From a virus: a stretch of DNA of 64,000 bases. The notes beneath the pieces were generated by a model that was given only the letters and a program-made list of their open reading frames with translations, ran no database searches and was not told where the DNA came from. The stretch lies in IMG/VR virus record IMGVR_UViG_3300034158_000023, positions 1 through 64,000 of that record, one strand, 5' to 3'. Numbering within the stretch: the first letter of the stretch is position 1; the number at the start of each line of letters is the position of its first letter. Below, piece by piece: positions 40,964 through 50,774 of this stretch. Position numbers and translations under genes: made by a program.

Positions 40964-41368
40964 ATGAACGATAATGAAGAAGGAAAAGAAAAAGGAATAT
41001 ACGAATTACTTAAGACTAGAGATAAAGGTATACATTCCTCTCAGGGTGTTCTAAGTAAACTTTTCCGCATAATGCTTGTGAACTACAACATAAGTCCAGT
41101 CGTATACGACAGACTATTAAGCAGTTATATAAAACGTCACAACTTACCAGCATCTGAACGAGGTAACTTTAACAAGTCAATCCTCAGGGATATTATGAGT
41201 ATCAAGACGTGGTTAAAAGGTTTAGATTTCTTAGCCATCACAGATATTAAAATTACTGTGGAGGCCAGACGAGTAAGAGAGAAGACACCTTTAACTCATG
41301 TGCTGGAAGTAAACAACATTCAGTCCTTGCTTAAAAGAAGGAGGACTAAAGACGACAATTACCTGTAG
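40964..41368 (+). CDS. Hypothetical protein with GIHSSQGVLSKLFR motif
   Basis: 134 residues, leader AATATAAAAGGAATACCAC. An acidic start is followed by L-L-K-T-R-D-K-G-I-H-S-S-Q-G-V-L-S-K-L-F-R and, later, E-R-G-N-F-N-K-S-I-L-R-D-I-M and K-G-L-D-F-L-A-I: a set of motifs that recurs, as I recall it, in short conserved proteins of many large myophages, of unknown function. Very basic C-terminus (L-L-K-R-R-R-T-K) suggests nucleic-acid binding. Part of an early-type operon. Confidence 0.72.
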   Translation: MNDNEEGKEKGIYELLKTRDKGIHSSQGVLSKLFRIMLVNYNISPVVYDRLLSSYIKRHNLPASERGNFNKSILRDIMSIKTWLKGLDFLAITDIKITVEARRVREKTPLTHVLEVNNIQSLLKRRRTKDDNYL

Positions 41369-41376
41369 GAGTGGAT

Positions 41377-42420
41377 ATGGCTAGTAAAATTGCCAAAGGT
41401 ACAGCATCTACTGGGCCAGATGATTCGCTAATAGCAGTAGATGCTAATGGCACTACAACAGACATGGTGTTAAGTAAAGTTTTAAGTACTTCTAACACTG
41501 TCGGTGGTACCATTATAGACACCGCTAAAAAGACAGCTCTTGACCCAAAAGCTTTAGCTAAAGCCATATCAGTTGAAGATGGTAAATTTTCATTATCTAC
41601 CAAGTCATTAAAAGATATAATGACTAAAGGGTTATTGAAAAAGGGACTAGGAGCTCGAGTAGGTGGAGTAGCTGGTCCTAACTTGACTGGGATACCTGGA
41701 TTAAGTAAAACCCAAACTGGGTTAGCTGAAAAGTATTTAGGGGAGTTAATCGGTAGTGATAATACTGACCTTGTAAACAAAGCTGGTAAGCTATTCAAGA
41801 TCGGTAATGGGATTGACACCTCAAGTGCATCAGGGTTAATGAAAGGTATAGCTAAGCTTGCAGATTTCCCAGACTTTGCAAACATAGCTGACCAACACTC
41901 ATTCACCGCAAGTGCGTTAGCTTATCTAGATACTGCAATATCAATGGGGATTCCTGATGCTATTGATGTACTCTTAGGTAAAATCAAAGACGATAAGTTA
42001 AAGCGTAAACGCATCTTAGCTAACGTCAGAGGTGCAGTCCTTAGAGCAGACATTCCAATCATCAAGAAAATCATTTCTTATATTGGAGCTAGAGCAGTAG
42101 TAGATCAAGTTCCTGACGCTTGCGTGTATATTCTAGCAGCGTACAATTTCCCTCGTGGAACGCTCCCTAAGGACTATCCAGGTTTAAGGGCAGAGTTACT
42201 AGGGTTATTGGAAGAACTCGATTCTGAGTGGGATAGAGAGCGTCGTAATGGGGTTCTAGTGAGTAAGTTAGATCCGTTCACTAGAATATCCAGAGCAGCT
42301 AAGTCTATATTGCAATTACAGCCTGACTATGATGTACCTATGGCCATGGCATTGACTTATAAGAAAGTGGATTTGAATGCTGTACTTAAGAAGTCATACC
42401 CGCTAATGGTTAAGTTATAA
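41377..42420 (+). CDS. Hypothetical protein, helical, possibly virion-internal
   Basis: 347 residues from ATG 41377, with AGGAG five bases upstream; a GTG six bases earlier overlaps that site. The N-terminal 150 residues are Gly/Ser/Thr/Lys-rich and low in complexity (G-K-G-A-S-T type runs with G-L-G-A-R-V-G-G-V-A-G); the C-terminal 200 residues are a regular helical domain. No membrane helix. A flexible basic N-terminus with a folded helical C-terminus is seen in some packaged inner-head proteins. Last in its operon, convergent with the 667-aa virion gene. Confidence 0.7.
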   Translation: MASKIAKGTASTGPDDSLIAVDANGTTTDMVLSKVLSTSNTVGGTIIDTAKKTALDPKALAKAISVEDGKFSLSTKSLKDIMTKGLLKKGLGARVGGVAGPNLTGIPGLSKTQTGLAEKYLGELIGSDNTDLVNKAGKLFKIGNGIDTSSASGLMKGIAKLADFPDFANIADQHSFTASALAYLDTAISMGIPDAIDVLLGKIKDDKLKRKRILANVRGAVLRADIPIIKKIISYIGARAVVDQVPDACVYILAAYNFPRGTLPKDYPGLRAELLGLLEELDSEWDRERRNGVLVSKLDPFTRISRAAKSILQLQPDYDVPMAMALTYKKVDLNAVLKKSYPLMVKL

Positions 42421-42469
42421 CGGCATAGGGAGAGAGCTTTCGCTCTCTCCCGTTATGCTCTTTTTTTTT
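42420..42469. terminator. Bidirectional terminator with box on both sides
   Basis: Ten-base-pair stem GGGAGAGAGC / GCTCTCTCCC with loop TTTC. Minus strand: TATGCCGTTA directly after the stem. Plus strand: GTTATGCTC and then nine T residues, a box and a T-run together. The stop codon of the plus-strand gene overlaps the minus-strand box. Confidence 0.9.
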
Positions 42470-42470
42470 G

Positions 42471-44474
42471 CTATCCTCGGTCTGTGGCGTTCCAGAAACC
42501 TGAGATGGCTCTAGAAACATCCCAACCCCCTACCCAGTTAGCAGCGTGTGTAGCACTAAACCAGTCATCTAAGTTAGCCATGGTTTTATTATAATTCCGT
42601 TTTAGTTTACGCCAAGGATAAACTTGGTTTGCTAAAGAGGAACTTGCTAATACCGCCATGTAGTCAGAAAACGCAGAGTCATCCGTAGTTAACCAACCAG
42701 CTAAACCTTCTCCCAGTATTGTAGTCACTGGGTTAAAGTTCATAGTAAGTGGCATGTGCATGATGGTAGACATGTCAATAATACTAAACTGTACGTTGAT
42801 CGACAACGGACGACCATCACGTGTAAACTCACTACGAGTAATAGCTAAACTGTCGATGATACCAGTACGAGTTTGTGCTCTACCCTGACAGTATGCTTCT
42901 ACTAAGAAAGGACTAGTATAAGAAGCACCACCAGTGGATAAAGGTAAAGCTGCTGCCAGTAACGCAAACAGTGGAACCATCAACGTCTGCATACGTACTA
43001 ACTCAGACTGATACGGAGCTTTAAGATCAAAGCTGTAGGTCTGTCTAGGTAAGTTTGCCGTAGAACTATCCCAGTACTTAGGGATGTCGATATTAGCATT
43101 ACCAGCTAGAGCGGCTAACCCAGAGATACCAACAGCAGAAGCGGCTCCTGATATAAACGATGTAACTGCACCTACAGCACCTTCCAACATTTCAACGACC
43201 ATGTTATCAGACATGTTACCGTTCGCAAAGTTGAATTTAAACGCTCTAGACGCATTAGACATACCGTTGATAGTAGAAGCTAAATCAGACTCTCTGGTGG
43301 AGTTTGAGAAGCTCTCAGAGCCATCACCAGGATCATCTACCCTGAAAGAGATAAACTGAGAACCATCTCGCATCTCTGCTTTTAACAAGTCAAAGAAAGA
43401 TGTAGTAGAACCAGCAAATGGGGCAGCCGTGCCAGGGGTACCTAATATGCTACTAGTGTTTTCTGCTACCACGTCGTACAACGTATAGTTCTGCTCTAGT
43501 GGCTTGCCCTCTTTATCAGTTAAAGCCTTTTCAGTGTTAGCATCAGTTTTACCACCTGGATTATTAGCCCACAGTTTTAGGATGTCAGATAAAGCTGCAC
43601 TTCTGTTTCTAAGATCGATAGGTCCACTCATAGCCGCGTTAAATGACTTAGCAGCTTCGGCAGAACCAAAATTACCTTGATAACTATCCCGCCAGTTTTT
43701 AGCTTTCACGTATTGAGCGTTAGCTAAAACTTGATATCTGTTGGCAACTGCATAAATGTCGATACCTTGATACAGCTGTCCATCTTCTCCTTTCACCCCT
43801 GAATACACAGAAGGGAACATCAAGTTAAGATAATCCGCAGCTCCTGCATCCCGCTTAGCTATAGCCGCAGATGAGGTAGGATCTACTTCAGAGCCATCTT
43901 GCATACCGCGTTCAGCAGCATACGAGTTCACTAACCCGTTCAGGGCGTTCCAATAAACAGGCATAGATGGTTTTAGGTAATAGAACTTGGTACGTTGTTT
44001 ACCCACCATGAAGTTCCACATATCACCTAAAAGCATAAACGGTTTGAATGGCAGAGTTAAAACTGTACCACCCAGTAAGCCTAGGTTAAAGAATAACCCT
44101 TGTGCTCTACCTGTTCTAGCCATATACGCTGCTTGAGAGTTATAGAAGATCCCAAAGAAATCAGATAACGCAGTGTGGGTTGGGTGACCACAACGTACAT
44201 TTAAAATAACTTGGTTGTCGTCGTGTATCTCAGAGTAACATCTCCCCATGGGATATGACACCTGGGAAAATATACGTTCCTCTTCTATATCACAAAAACG
44301 AGTACTTTGAGGAATAGGGTTAATTGCAGCATTGCCACCCAATGTAGTATCGGAGAATTTAGTTCTGCCTTTACTATACATTCGGCGTTCTTTATCGATG
44401 TTATCGATCATGTCTGGTGGCAGTAAGAAAGCCTGCCTCATCCAATGCCTGTCTTTAATTCTTGGCGAAACCAT
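42471..44474 (-). CDS. Large virion structural protein
   Basis: 667 residues from ATG 44474 with AAGGAG five bases upstream (a GTG two codons earlier lies in that site). Two hydrophobic Gly-rich stretches, G-L-F-F-N-L-G-L-L-G-G-T-V-L-T-L (about residue 125) and F-I-S-G-A-A-S-A-V-G-I-S-G-L-A-A-L (about 435), suggest interaction with a membrane or a channel. It follows the 2074-aa transglycosylase protein on the same strand, beyond a terminator. In phiKZ the gene next to gp181 is also a virion protein. Likely baseplate or tail-associated, or an inner-head protein; family not recognised. Confidence 0.72.
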   Translation of the reverse strand: MVSPRIKDRHWMRQAFLLPPDMIDNIDKERRMYSKGRTKFSDTTLGGNAAINPIPQSTRFCDIEEERIFSQVSYPMGRCYSEIHDDNQVILNVRCGHPTHTALSDFFGIFYNSQAAYMARTGRAQGLFFNLGLLGGTVLTLPFKPFMLLGDMWNFMVGKQRTKFYYLKPSMPVYWNALNGLVNSYAAERGMQDGSEVDPTSSAAIAKRDAGAADYLNLMFPSVYSGVKGEDGQLYQGIDIYAVANRYQVLANAQYVKAKNWRDSYQGNFGSAEAAKSFNAAMSGPIDLRNRSAALSDILKLWANNPGGKTDANTEKALTDKEGKPLEQNYTLYDVVAENTSSILGTPGTAAPFAGSTTSFFDLLKAEMRDGSQFISFRVDDPGDGSESFSNSTRESDLASTINGMSNASRAFKFNFANGNMSDNMVVEMLEGAVGAVTSFISGAASAVGISGLAALAGNANIDIPKYWDSSTANLPRQTYSFDLKAPYQSELVRMQTLMVPLFALLAAALPLSTGGASYTSPFLVEAYCQGRAQTRTGIIDSLAITRSEFTRDGRPLSINVQFSIIDMSTIMHMPLTMNFNPVTTILGEGLAGWLTTDDSAFSDYMAVLASSSLANQVYPWRKLKRNYNKTMANLDDWFSATHAANWVGGWDVSRAISGFWNATDRG

Positions 44475-44484
44475 ATACACTCCT

Positions 44485-44512
44485 TAAAAAATGAGGGACC
44501 GAAGTCCCTCAT
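44485..44512 (-). terminator. Intrinsic terminator with UUCG loop (minus strand)
   Basis: Read on the minus strand: ATGAGGGAC / GTCCCTCAT-type stem of nine pairs with TTCG tetraloop and six T residues. It follows the stop codon of the giant transglycosylase gene by five bases and precedes the start of the 667-aa gene by eleven, so that gene needs its own promoter or read-through. Confidence 0.9.
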
Positions 44513-44517
44513 CAGTT

Positions 44518-47500
44518 TCACACGTTGCGAGCCATAGAGACCGCAGGTTTAGGCGCATCACTCGGTTGTCTTGCTGAGTTAGGCTTAGACGGTGGAGCCA
44601 CTCCAGATAAAGCCGCAACCATTTTATCCAAACTAGCCGCCATGCTTTTCTGCACACTCAAGCTCTCTGTAAGAACAGAGTGTACTTGTTGGACAGTTTC
44701 AGCCATAGCTGTACTAGATAGAGTTTGCTGCGAAGCAGCTTGGTTACGTCTTAACTCTTCCCGCTGATCAATCGCGGCAAGTCTGGAAGGAGCAGTAGGT
44801 CTTGATGGTTGTTGTGGAGCAGGCGCTCTAGTAGCCGAAGCTGCTTGAACTGCCTCTGCTGTTGTATTACGAGGATTCCCTCTTTCAGGAGCAGCCATAG
44901 CTACCGCTGTGTCTTCTGCTTGGGGTTTAACCTTAACAGATGCACTAGGGCTAACCCCAGCTGACTTACGGCTTGCTACTTGTCCAGTTGCACCACTAAC
45001 CTTAGCATTTAAGATTTGATAAACTTCATCCACTGTACGCTGACGTGCACCATCGAAGAAGATGGCTTGGTTAGCAGCACTAGCCGCAGGCATCACCATA
45101 GCAGCAGAAGCATTACGATCAGCATTTAAGAACTTAGTTGCACCACCTGCACCAAAGAAATGCGCAGCGTACAACTCAGTATCACCAACTGACTTACCTG
45201 TAGTTCTTTCTAGATAAGCTTTGTTGGACTTCAGATACTCCGCACCTAACAAACTGTTTGCAACAGGATCATCAGGTGTAGCGTTCTTAGGAATCCCATA
45301 CTTCTCAGCATGTTTACCCATTTGCTCTTTCCAGGTGTCCTTAGTGAATTGGAATAACCCAACTGCACTACTAGCGATTTTACCGTTCTTATCTCTAGAT
45401 TGAACACCTATGCGGTAACTAGATTCTACCCCAGCTACTGATAATGCTATCTTCTCATCAAACCCTACGGCATTAGCTGCCGCACTGATAGTAGGTTGTA
45501 CCCGTACATAACCATCACCTGTAGGAACTGGGATGTTTCTGTAGATACCACCTTCACCATTACCTGTATCACCTACCTGCGTTATAGCCTCCTGTACCGT
45601 GTCCTGTACCGACTTAGGTGGAGCAACTGGTACGTTAGGTGGTAACAATGGAGAGTTGGGAGTAAACGCTTTCTTAGCAGCCGCATCAGCTTGGTTCTTA
45701 AGCACGTAGGCTTCGGCTTGTGACTTAAGACCAGTGTTAGTAGACATAGCTTTCTGTGACTCTGAACGCTTACGCATCATCTCAATGTTTTTCTCCTCCG
45801 CGCTACGGGTGTCCTTGGTAGGAACATTACCGATTTGGTTAGTCTTAGTTGTGGCTTTAGGATCACTTGTAAGTTTGATTTTCTCTAAGAGACCTTCAAT
45901 CACACTAGTCCCTCGTTGAATCTCACTATCTGGGAATATGTTCTTGGCGTAAACATAATAAGGACCCATGAACCCAGTAGAAGACATAGTCTTCTGAGCA
46001 TAGGCGTACTTAGTAGCTTCCACTAGTTTACTATCCACATCTAGCAACTCACATGCAGCGTCGTGTATCTTTAACGCAGCAAGGTTACTTAAGAACACTG
46101 GTTTAAAGCGCCCTTCGTACCAATCACTTAAAGCTTTAACGTTAACTGGGTTAGAAGTATCGCAACCCATAACCTCCAGGATTTTATTCCCTTCAGATTT
46201 ATCGATTGAAATCCGTACAGGTTTATTACCTTCCCATACTACCTTCTTCGCCAACAACCGTTCTAGTTCAGCCACACGAGTACACGCATCTTTATCCTCT
46301 AGACTAACACCATACTGAGCCATACGTAACTGATTCAGTAATCCGATTTGTCCTTTGAAGTATTTATACGTGTAATAACCAGCCACTGCTAAAGCACCTA
46401 CAGCCACCGCTCCTAGCACTACAGGGACGCTTACCACAGAGGCAATAGCACCAGCAGCCCAGATACCACCACGCAAAGCCCAACCTCCAGCTGATAGTAA
46501 ACCACGACCTACACCCATAGCACCACGACCTAAGCGTTTTAGCAACCCAGCTTTACCTTTAGGTTTCTTCTTAGTCTTATCCCCATCAGGGCCATCGCCT
46601 AATTCACCTAAAGCATCCGCAGCTGCACCAGCACCTTTAGCTGCCACTAGCGCAGCACCAATACCTTTTACGGTACTCCATATACCAGATAAAGTACTGA
46701 CGATACCCATTAAAGGCATCATTAAGCCATTACCTTCCTTAACGTCTGGTCTATGTGGCCCTGTGAACGCAGGATTAGCCTTCTCAGCCTGTTTTACTTT
46801 ACGCGCAGCCATGACTGAGGCATAGCTATTTGCTCTCGTAGAATCGCTTGCTAGGCGGTCTTTGATACGATCACGAATAGACGTATAAGGCTTAGAGGTT
46901 TTAGTTTGGTCTTTCAAGCTACCATATAAACTTTTCAGTTTATCTAGGTTACCATAACCTTCACCTTTCTCTTTACGGTCAGATGCCATTCTACGCATGA
47001 CTCTACCACGAATACCTTTAACTGTATTCCCAACAGTGTCTTCCATCCCGATTTTATCTTTGATGGCTTGCGCAGTTTTAGCTCTCTTCTCTCTAAGGCT
47101 TGCTACAGTAACATCTATGTTAGCACGATACTGTCCTAGCTTTTCGTCGTCAAATCCATGCTCTGCTAACTTAGCCTTACCTTCTGCTATTTTAGCATCC
47201 TTAAACTCTTTAGCTTTAGTCTTCAGGTTGTCACGTATTCTTTTAGTGCGACGCCACTTCTTAAGTCCATCTTTAAACCCTTTCTTAACTCCAGCGAAGA
47301 CCCCTTTGATTCCGGGACCTTTTGGGCCGTCAGAACCATCGCTAGGAGTAGGCTCCATGGGATCACCCATTCCGTACTTTGAACAAAGTAAGTTATAGAT
47401 GGCTTTTAGTACGTTGATGTTCTCTATCTGGTAATGAGTGCTTGCACGCCCAGGACCAAAGATCCCACCACCTAGACCACCAAAGCCTCCTTTAATGCCT

Positions 47501-50500
47501 CCAAATAAGCCGGATAACGCGCCTCCTGCCTTATCCAATAACCATCCAGCACCACGCTTAGCGGCACCTAAAGCTTTACCTGCCAATTTAAACGGCGCAG
47601 ATAACACTCCAAGAGCTCGATCACCATTCGATCGTACTGGGTTCCCTTTGTAATCAACTACGCCTTTGACGAACTCGGAGTAGTACAGTACTGGTTTATC
47701 TGATTGATCTTTGTGGAATACATCTGTTTTAATCTCCCCTACGCTAGACAATGGTTTACCAGCTGTGTCGAAGTACGTTTGACCGCCATCCAACAACTTA
47801 CCAATAATCCTTGGACTAGTTTCACCTGGCACAAAGATGTCAGGAGCAGCTAGTACCTTATCCTTAATAGATTTTAAAACATTGTACATGCCTCTAGCAG
47901 GAGCAAAAGCTAAACTTACAGCTTTACCTCCAAGTCCTAAAGCCGTGTCAAATAACTTTGCAGCTCCAGTTTTGATGGGTTTCCAAGCGCTGTCATACAG
48001 ACCAGCTTTAAACTGTTCTAACGTAAGTACAGTTTCTTCTTTCCCATCAACTATTTTAACTACAGCCCCTTTGATATCATTAATGGACTTAATGACCTTC
48101 TTAGTTACCGCATCAAAATAAATGCCAGCTCTCATCCCCTCAGCAGTTAATGCAGGATCCTGTTTACCAGGGATCTTGATGTCCATTACCTTACCGAAAA
48201 GAGCACTACCAGCCCACTTAATTGCCTTAAGTGGTAACTTTGCTAAACCCCATGCACTTCTAGCACTAAACTTACTAGCACGCCATCCAGCACTACCAGC
48301 TCGTTTTGCACCTCTCCACCCTAATTTTGCAGCCCTTGAAAAGAAACCTCCCTTGGGCTTACCTATAGGTTTACCGTCACCAGTACCACCACCATTACCT
48401 TCTACCCCGATATTCATTACGGCAGCTAAGATATCATTTAGCGTTTGTAACATACTGACTGAAGTCTCTCTACTAGAAGCGGCTTCAATTGCTGTCACTA
48501 CACGATCAATGTGCGCGTCTAACTCCATGTTACCTGAAGCAACTGATTGCTGTTGAGTAGAGGTAGTACCAGGGGCATTGTCTGCACCTAGCATCCAAGT
48601 CTTTAACTTGTGGAAGATACCGCTAGCCACAACCTCCGAATCCACCGAAGGGCTAGCAGCGGCAGCTGGTATAGGAGAACTACCAGGACCCACGTTAGAA
48701 AGACCACCATGTCTGCTGTTATCAAAACTATCATCCACGCTGCGCTTAGCCAATAACGTATCAAGGACTTTCTCATAGTCTTGATCCTTATCGCGATAGT
48801 TTCTTTGAAATTCATTAACTGAGGATTCTTTTAACGATTCTCTCCCTTTGTCGTTTTCAAGTATCCCTAGCTTTCTGACAATATCTTGGTACCCTAAATT
48901 GTAATACAATGTCGCGTTAGCTTGAGCACCATTTTCAGTGGTGGCCATGTTACGATATAAAGTATCTAAAGAGGTATGTCGCTTTTGCGCTGCGACTGAA
49001 CCTATTTTGGTTTCTCCCTTTTCATCTAAATCTAGAGAAGTTAAGAATTGCTTGGCGATTGCTGCCGCATTCTCGTCCGTAGTGTACTTGGCAAAGTTAC
49101 CAGCCTTAATGAAGTCTAATGGATCGAATTCACTTTTCTCTGTTACTCTTTGCTGTAGATACGATTTAAGGGCTTTCTGTTGCTCTGGGGTAAATGCTTT
49201 CTCATCGAAATACTCAAGGAAAGAATTACTTTGCCATTCGCGGTTTTCTAAGTCGTCCTTCTTGAAAATCTTGCTAGCTATTTTCCTTGTTAATGCAGAT
49301 TCTCCAATGAACCCTCTACCCTCGTAATCCCAACGAGTTAATTCAGGAAGTTCACCTGTCCTAATACCTTCACTTGATTGTAAGATCCTAGATAGTAAAC
49401 CAGGGATAATGTCAACCAAGGTTAAGTGAGCTTTGTTAGTGAACATGCTAGGACCCATAAGGTCACTGATGTTACTTTGAGCCACTTCTCTGTTTCTACC
49501 TTGAGTAGGTACAGCTTGTTTCACTGCATCTACAATGCTACCCCACAAACCAAAGTTTTCAGTAGGACTCTGTGCCCACTTTCTGACTTTGTTAGGGATA
49601 GAACTTCTAAGTCTGGCTAACTGATGACCGCGACCTACCAGCTTCTCATTTTTTGCTAAGTATGGTCTAAGTTTGCTGCCTACCATTCCTGCTAGGCTCT
49701 GGCTAAGTACACCACCTACCATTTTACCAGTAGCTTCAGTTGAGTCCTCACCACCATCTACAGCCATTTGCTGCATTTGTTCGAACTGTTCTTTTAGATC
49801 AACTGCTGTTTGTACGTTACCTACGAAATTACGAATACCTGTTTGCCCAGCTGTCTTTAAGTTATTAAAGAACTGGGAAACGAAAGGTCTAAACCCACTA
49901 GTCATAGACTGCTGGATCTTACCTGTTAAAGCATCGCGGAATTGTTGTTTAACGGCTTCACTAGAAGACAGTTTAACAAACTCTGGTAACCCGGTGTTCT
50001 TAGCAATGTTTTGTAACAGTTCTAAGGTTTTACCAGTTGAGTCAGTAGCTATCTTCAGCATATCACGCTGAGCAAAATAACTTCTATAACCTAGCTCTAA
50101 AGATTTTCTTTGGAATGCATTAGTTACAGTGTCTTGATATGCTACGAGTTGGGCTAAATTACTTTGAATAGCAGAGCTAGATTCTAGCGTAGCTGAGTGA
50201 CGTTTAGTGTCTACCAAATCACGCATGGTATCACGAGCACGGTCTTCAGTCTGCGCTTCAGTCTGCGCTTTAAAGATCTCACCTAACTCAGTAGCTATCT
50301 TAGATTCATCAATCTGTTCTTGAGACAACGTAGGAGTGGAAGGACGGCTATCGTCTTCTATTAAGTGATCTAGTCGCTTAGAGAACCACTTAGGCATCAC
50401 AGGTTCGACTTTAGGTTTCACGTAACGCATGAAACGTTTCATCTGCCTAGTGGCTGGGCGTATCTCTTTCTTTAGCTCATTGTATAGTCCGACGCCTTCT

Positions 50501-50742
50501 GACGTAACGTCGTCAACTGAATCCCAAACGGAACCGTATTCTTTGGGTAAGGCATCTTTTAAAATAGATTTATAGAAAGAAGGTGTTTTCGCTTCTTCTA
50601 CGATACCTTTGAATATACCGCTACCCATTTTGGTAACTGGTTTTCTATCGTCTTTTGGTGGTGTACCACTATAGTCACCATCCCATTCATCGAAATCATC
50701 TAGACCAAAATCGTCTAAATCGGTATTCTTTTTCTTACTCAT
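44518..50742 (-). CDS. Giant virion protein with lytic transglycosylase domain
   Basis: 2074 residues from ATG 50742 (M-S-K-K-K-N), with a weak GGAA site. Probably cuts peptidoglycan during DNA entry, from inside the virion. SLT domain near residues 1755-1880: V-A-G-V-E-S-S-Y with catalytic Glu1773, G-L-F-Q-F-T-K-D-T-W, and Y-A-A-H-F-F-G-A-G-G-A. A cluster of hydrophobic Ala/Gly/Val helices near 1425-1465 is membrane-active or channel-like. A middle region (about 840-1130) repeats a basic amphipathic Trp/Lys/Gly segment followed by a Y-F-D-x-x-x-K...E-F-K-x-G-x-x-D module. Length and position beside the beta' gene match phiKZ gp181 (2237 residues, from memory). Tail-tape role possible. Confidence 0.9.
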   Translation of the reverse strand: MSKKKNTDLDDFGLDDFDEWDGDYSGTPPKDDRKPVTKMGSGIFKGIVEEAKTPSFYKSILKDALPKEYGSVWDSVDDVTSEGVGLYNELKKEIRPATRQMKRFMRYVKPKVEPVMPKWFSKRLDHLIEDDSRPSTPTLSQEQIDESKIATELGEIFKAQTEAQTEDRARDTMRDLVDTKRHSATLESSSAIQSNLAQLVAYQDTVTNAFQRKSLELGYRSYFAQRDMLKIATDSTGKTLELLQNIAKNTGLPEFVKLSSSEAVKQQFRDALTGKIQQSMTSGFRPFVSQFFNNLKTAGQTGIRNFVGNVQTAVDLKEQFEQMQQMAVDGGEDSTEATGKMVGGVLSQSLAGMVGSKLRPYLAKNEKLVGRGHQLARLRSSIPNKVRKWAQSPTENFGLWGSIVDAVKQAVPTQGRNREVAQSNISDLMGPSMFTNKAHLTLVDIIPGLLSRILQSSEGIRTGELPELTRWDYEGRGFIGESALTRKIASKIFKKDDLENREWQSNSFLEYFDEKAFTPEQQKALKSYLQQRVTEKSEFDPLDFIKAGNFAKYTTDENAAAIAKQFLTSLDLDEKGETKIGSVAAQKRHTSLDTLYRNMATTENGAQANATLYYNLGYQDIVRKLGILENDKGRESLKESSVNEFQRNYRDKDQDYEKVLDTLLAKRSVDDSFDNSRHGGLSNVGPGSSPIPAAAASPSVDSEVVASGIFHKLKTWMLGADNAPGTTSTQQQSVASGNMELDAHIDRVVTAIEAASSRETSVSMLQTLNDILAAVMNIGVEGNGGGTGDGKPIGKPKGGFFSRAAKLGWRGAKRAGSAGWRASKFSARSAWGLAKLPLKAIKWAGSALFGKVMDIKIPGKQDPALTAEGMRAGIYFDAVTKKVIKSINDIKGAVVKIVDGKEETVLTLEQFKAGLYDSAWKPIKTGAAKLFDTALGLGGKAVSLAFAPARGMYNVLKSIKDKVLAAPDIFVPGETSPRIIGKLLDGGQTYFDTAGKPLSSVGEIKTDVFHKDQSDKPVLYYSEFVKGVVDYKGNPVRSNGDRALGVLSAPFKLAGKALGAAKRGAGWLLDKAGGALSGLFGGIKGGFGGLGGGIFGPGRASTHYQIENINVLKAIYNLLCSKYGMGDPMEPTPSDGSDGPKGPGIKGVFAGVKKGFKDGLKKWRRTKRIRDNLKTKAKEFKDAKIAEGKAKLAEHGFDDEKLGQYRANIDVTVASLREKRAKTAQAIKDKIGMEDTVGNTVKGIRGRVMRRMASDRKEKGEGYGNLDKLKSLYGSLKDQTKTSKPYTSIRDRIKDRLASDSTRANSYASVMAARKVKQAEKANPAFTGPHRPDVKEGNGLMMPLMGIVSTLSGIWSTVKGIGAALVAAKGAGAAADALGELGDGPDGDKTKKKPKGKAGLLKRLGRGAMGVGRGLLSAGGWALRGGIWAAGAIASVVSVPVVLGAVAVGALAVAGYYTYKYFKGQIGLLNQLRMAQYGVSLEDKDACTRVAELERLLAKKVVWEGNKPVRISIDKSEGNKILEVMGCDTSNPVNVKALSDWYEGRFKPVFLSNLAALKIHDAACELLDVDSKLVEATKYAYAQKTMSSTGFMGPYYVYAKNIFPDSEIQRGTSVIEGLLEKIKLTSDPKATTKTNQIGNVPTKDTRSAEEKNIEMMRKRSESQKAMSTNTGLKSQAEAYVLKNQADAAAKKAFTPNSPLLPPNVPVAPPKSVQDTVQEAITQVGDTGNGEGGIYRNIPVPTGDGYVRVQPTISAAANAVGFDEKIALSVAGVESSYRIGVQSRDKNGKIASSAVGLFQFTKDTWKEQMGKHAEKYGIPKNATPDDPVANSLLGAEYLKSNKAYLERTTGKSVGDTELYAAHFFGAGGATKFLNADRNASAAMVMPAASAANQAIFFDGARQRTVDEVYQILNAKVSGATGQVASRKSAGVSPSASVKVKPQAEDTAVAMAAPERGNPRNTTAEAVQAASATRAPAPQQPSRPTAPSRLAAIDQREELRRNQAASQQTLSSTAMAETVQQVHSVLTESLSVQKSMAASLDKMVAALSGVAPPSKPNSARQPSDAPKPAVSMARNV

Positions 50743-50774
50743 AATGACATTCCATATAAAGGGAGTAACATAGC

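Noticed and set aside
46997-48556. Several plus-strand open frames of 94-144 codons opposite the giant transglycosylase gene
   Set aside because: They lie wholly antisense to a well-supported gene, have no ribosome sites, and their proline/leucine/alanine-rich products mirror the Gly/Lys-rich sense protein.
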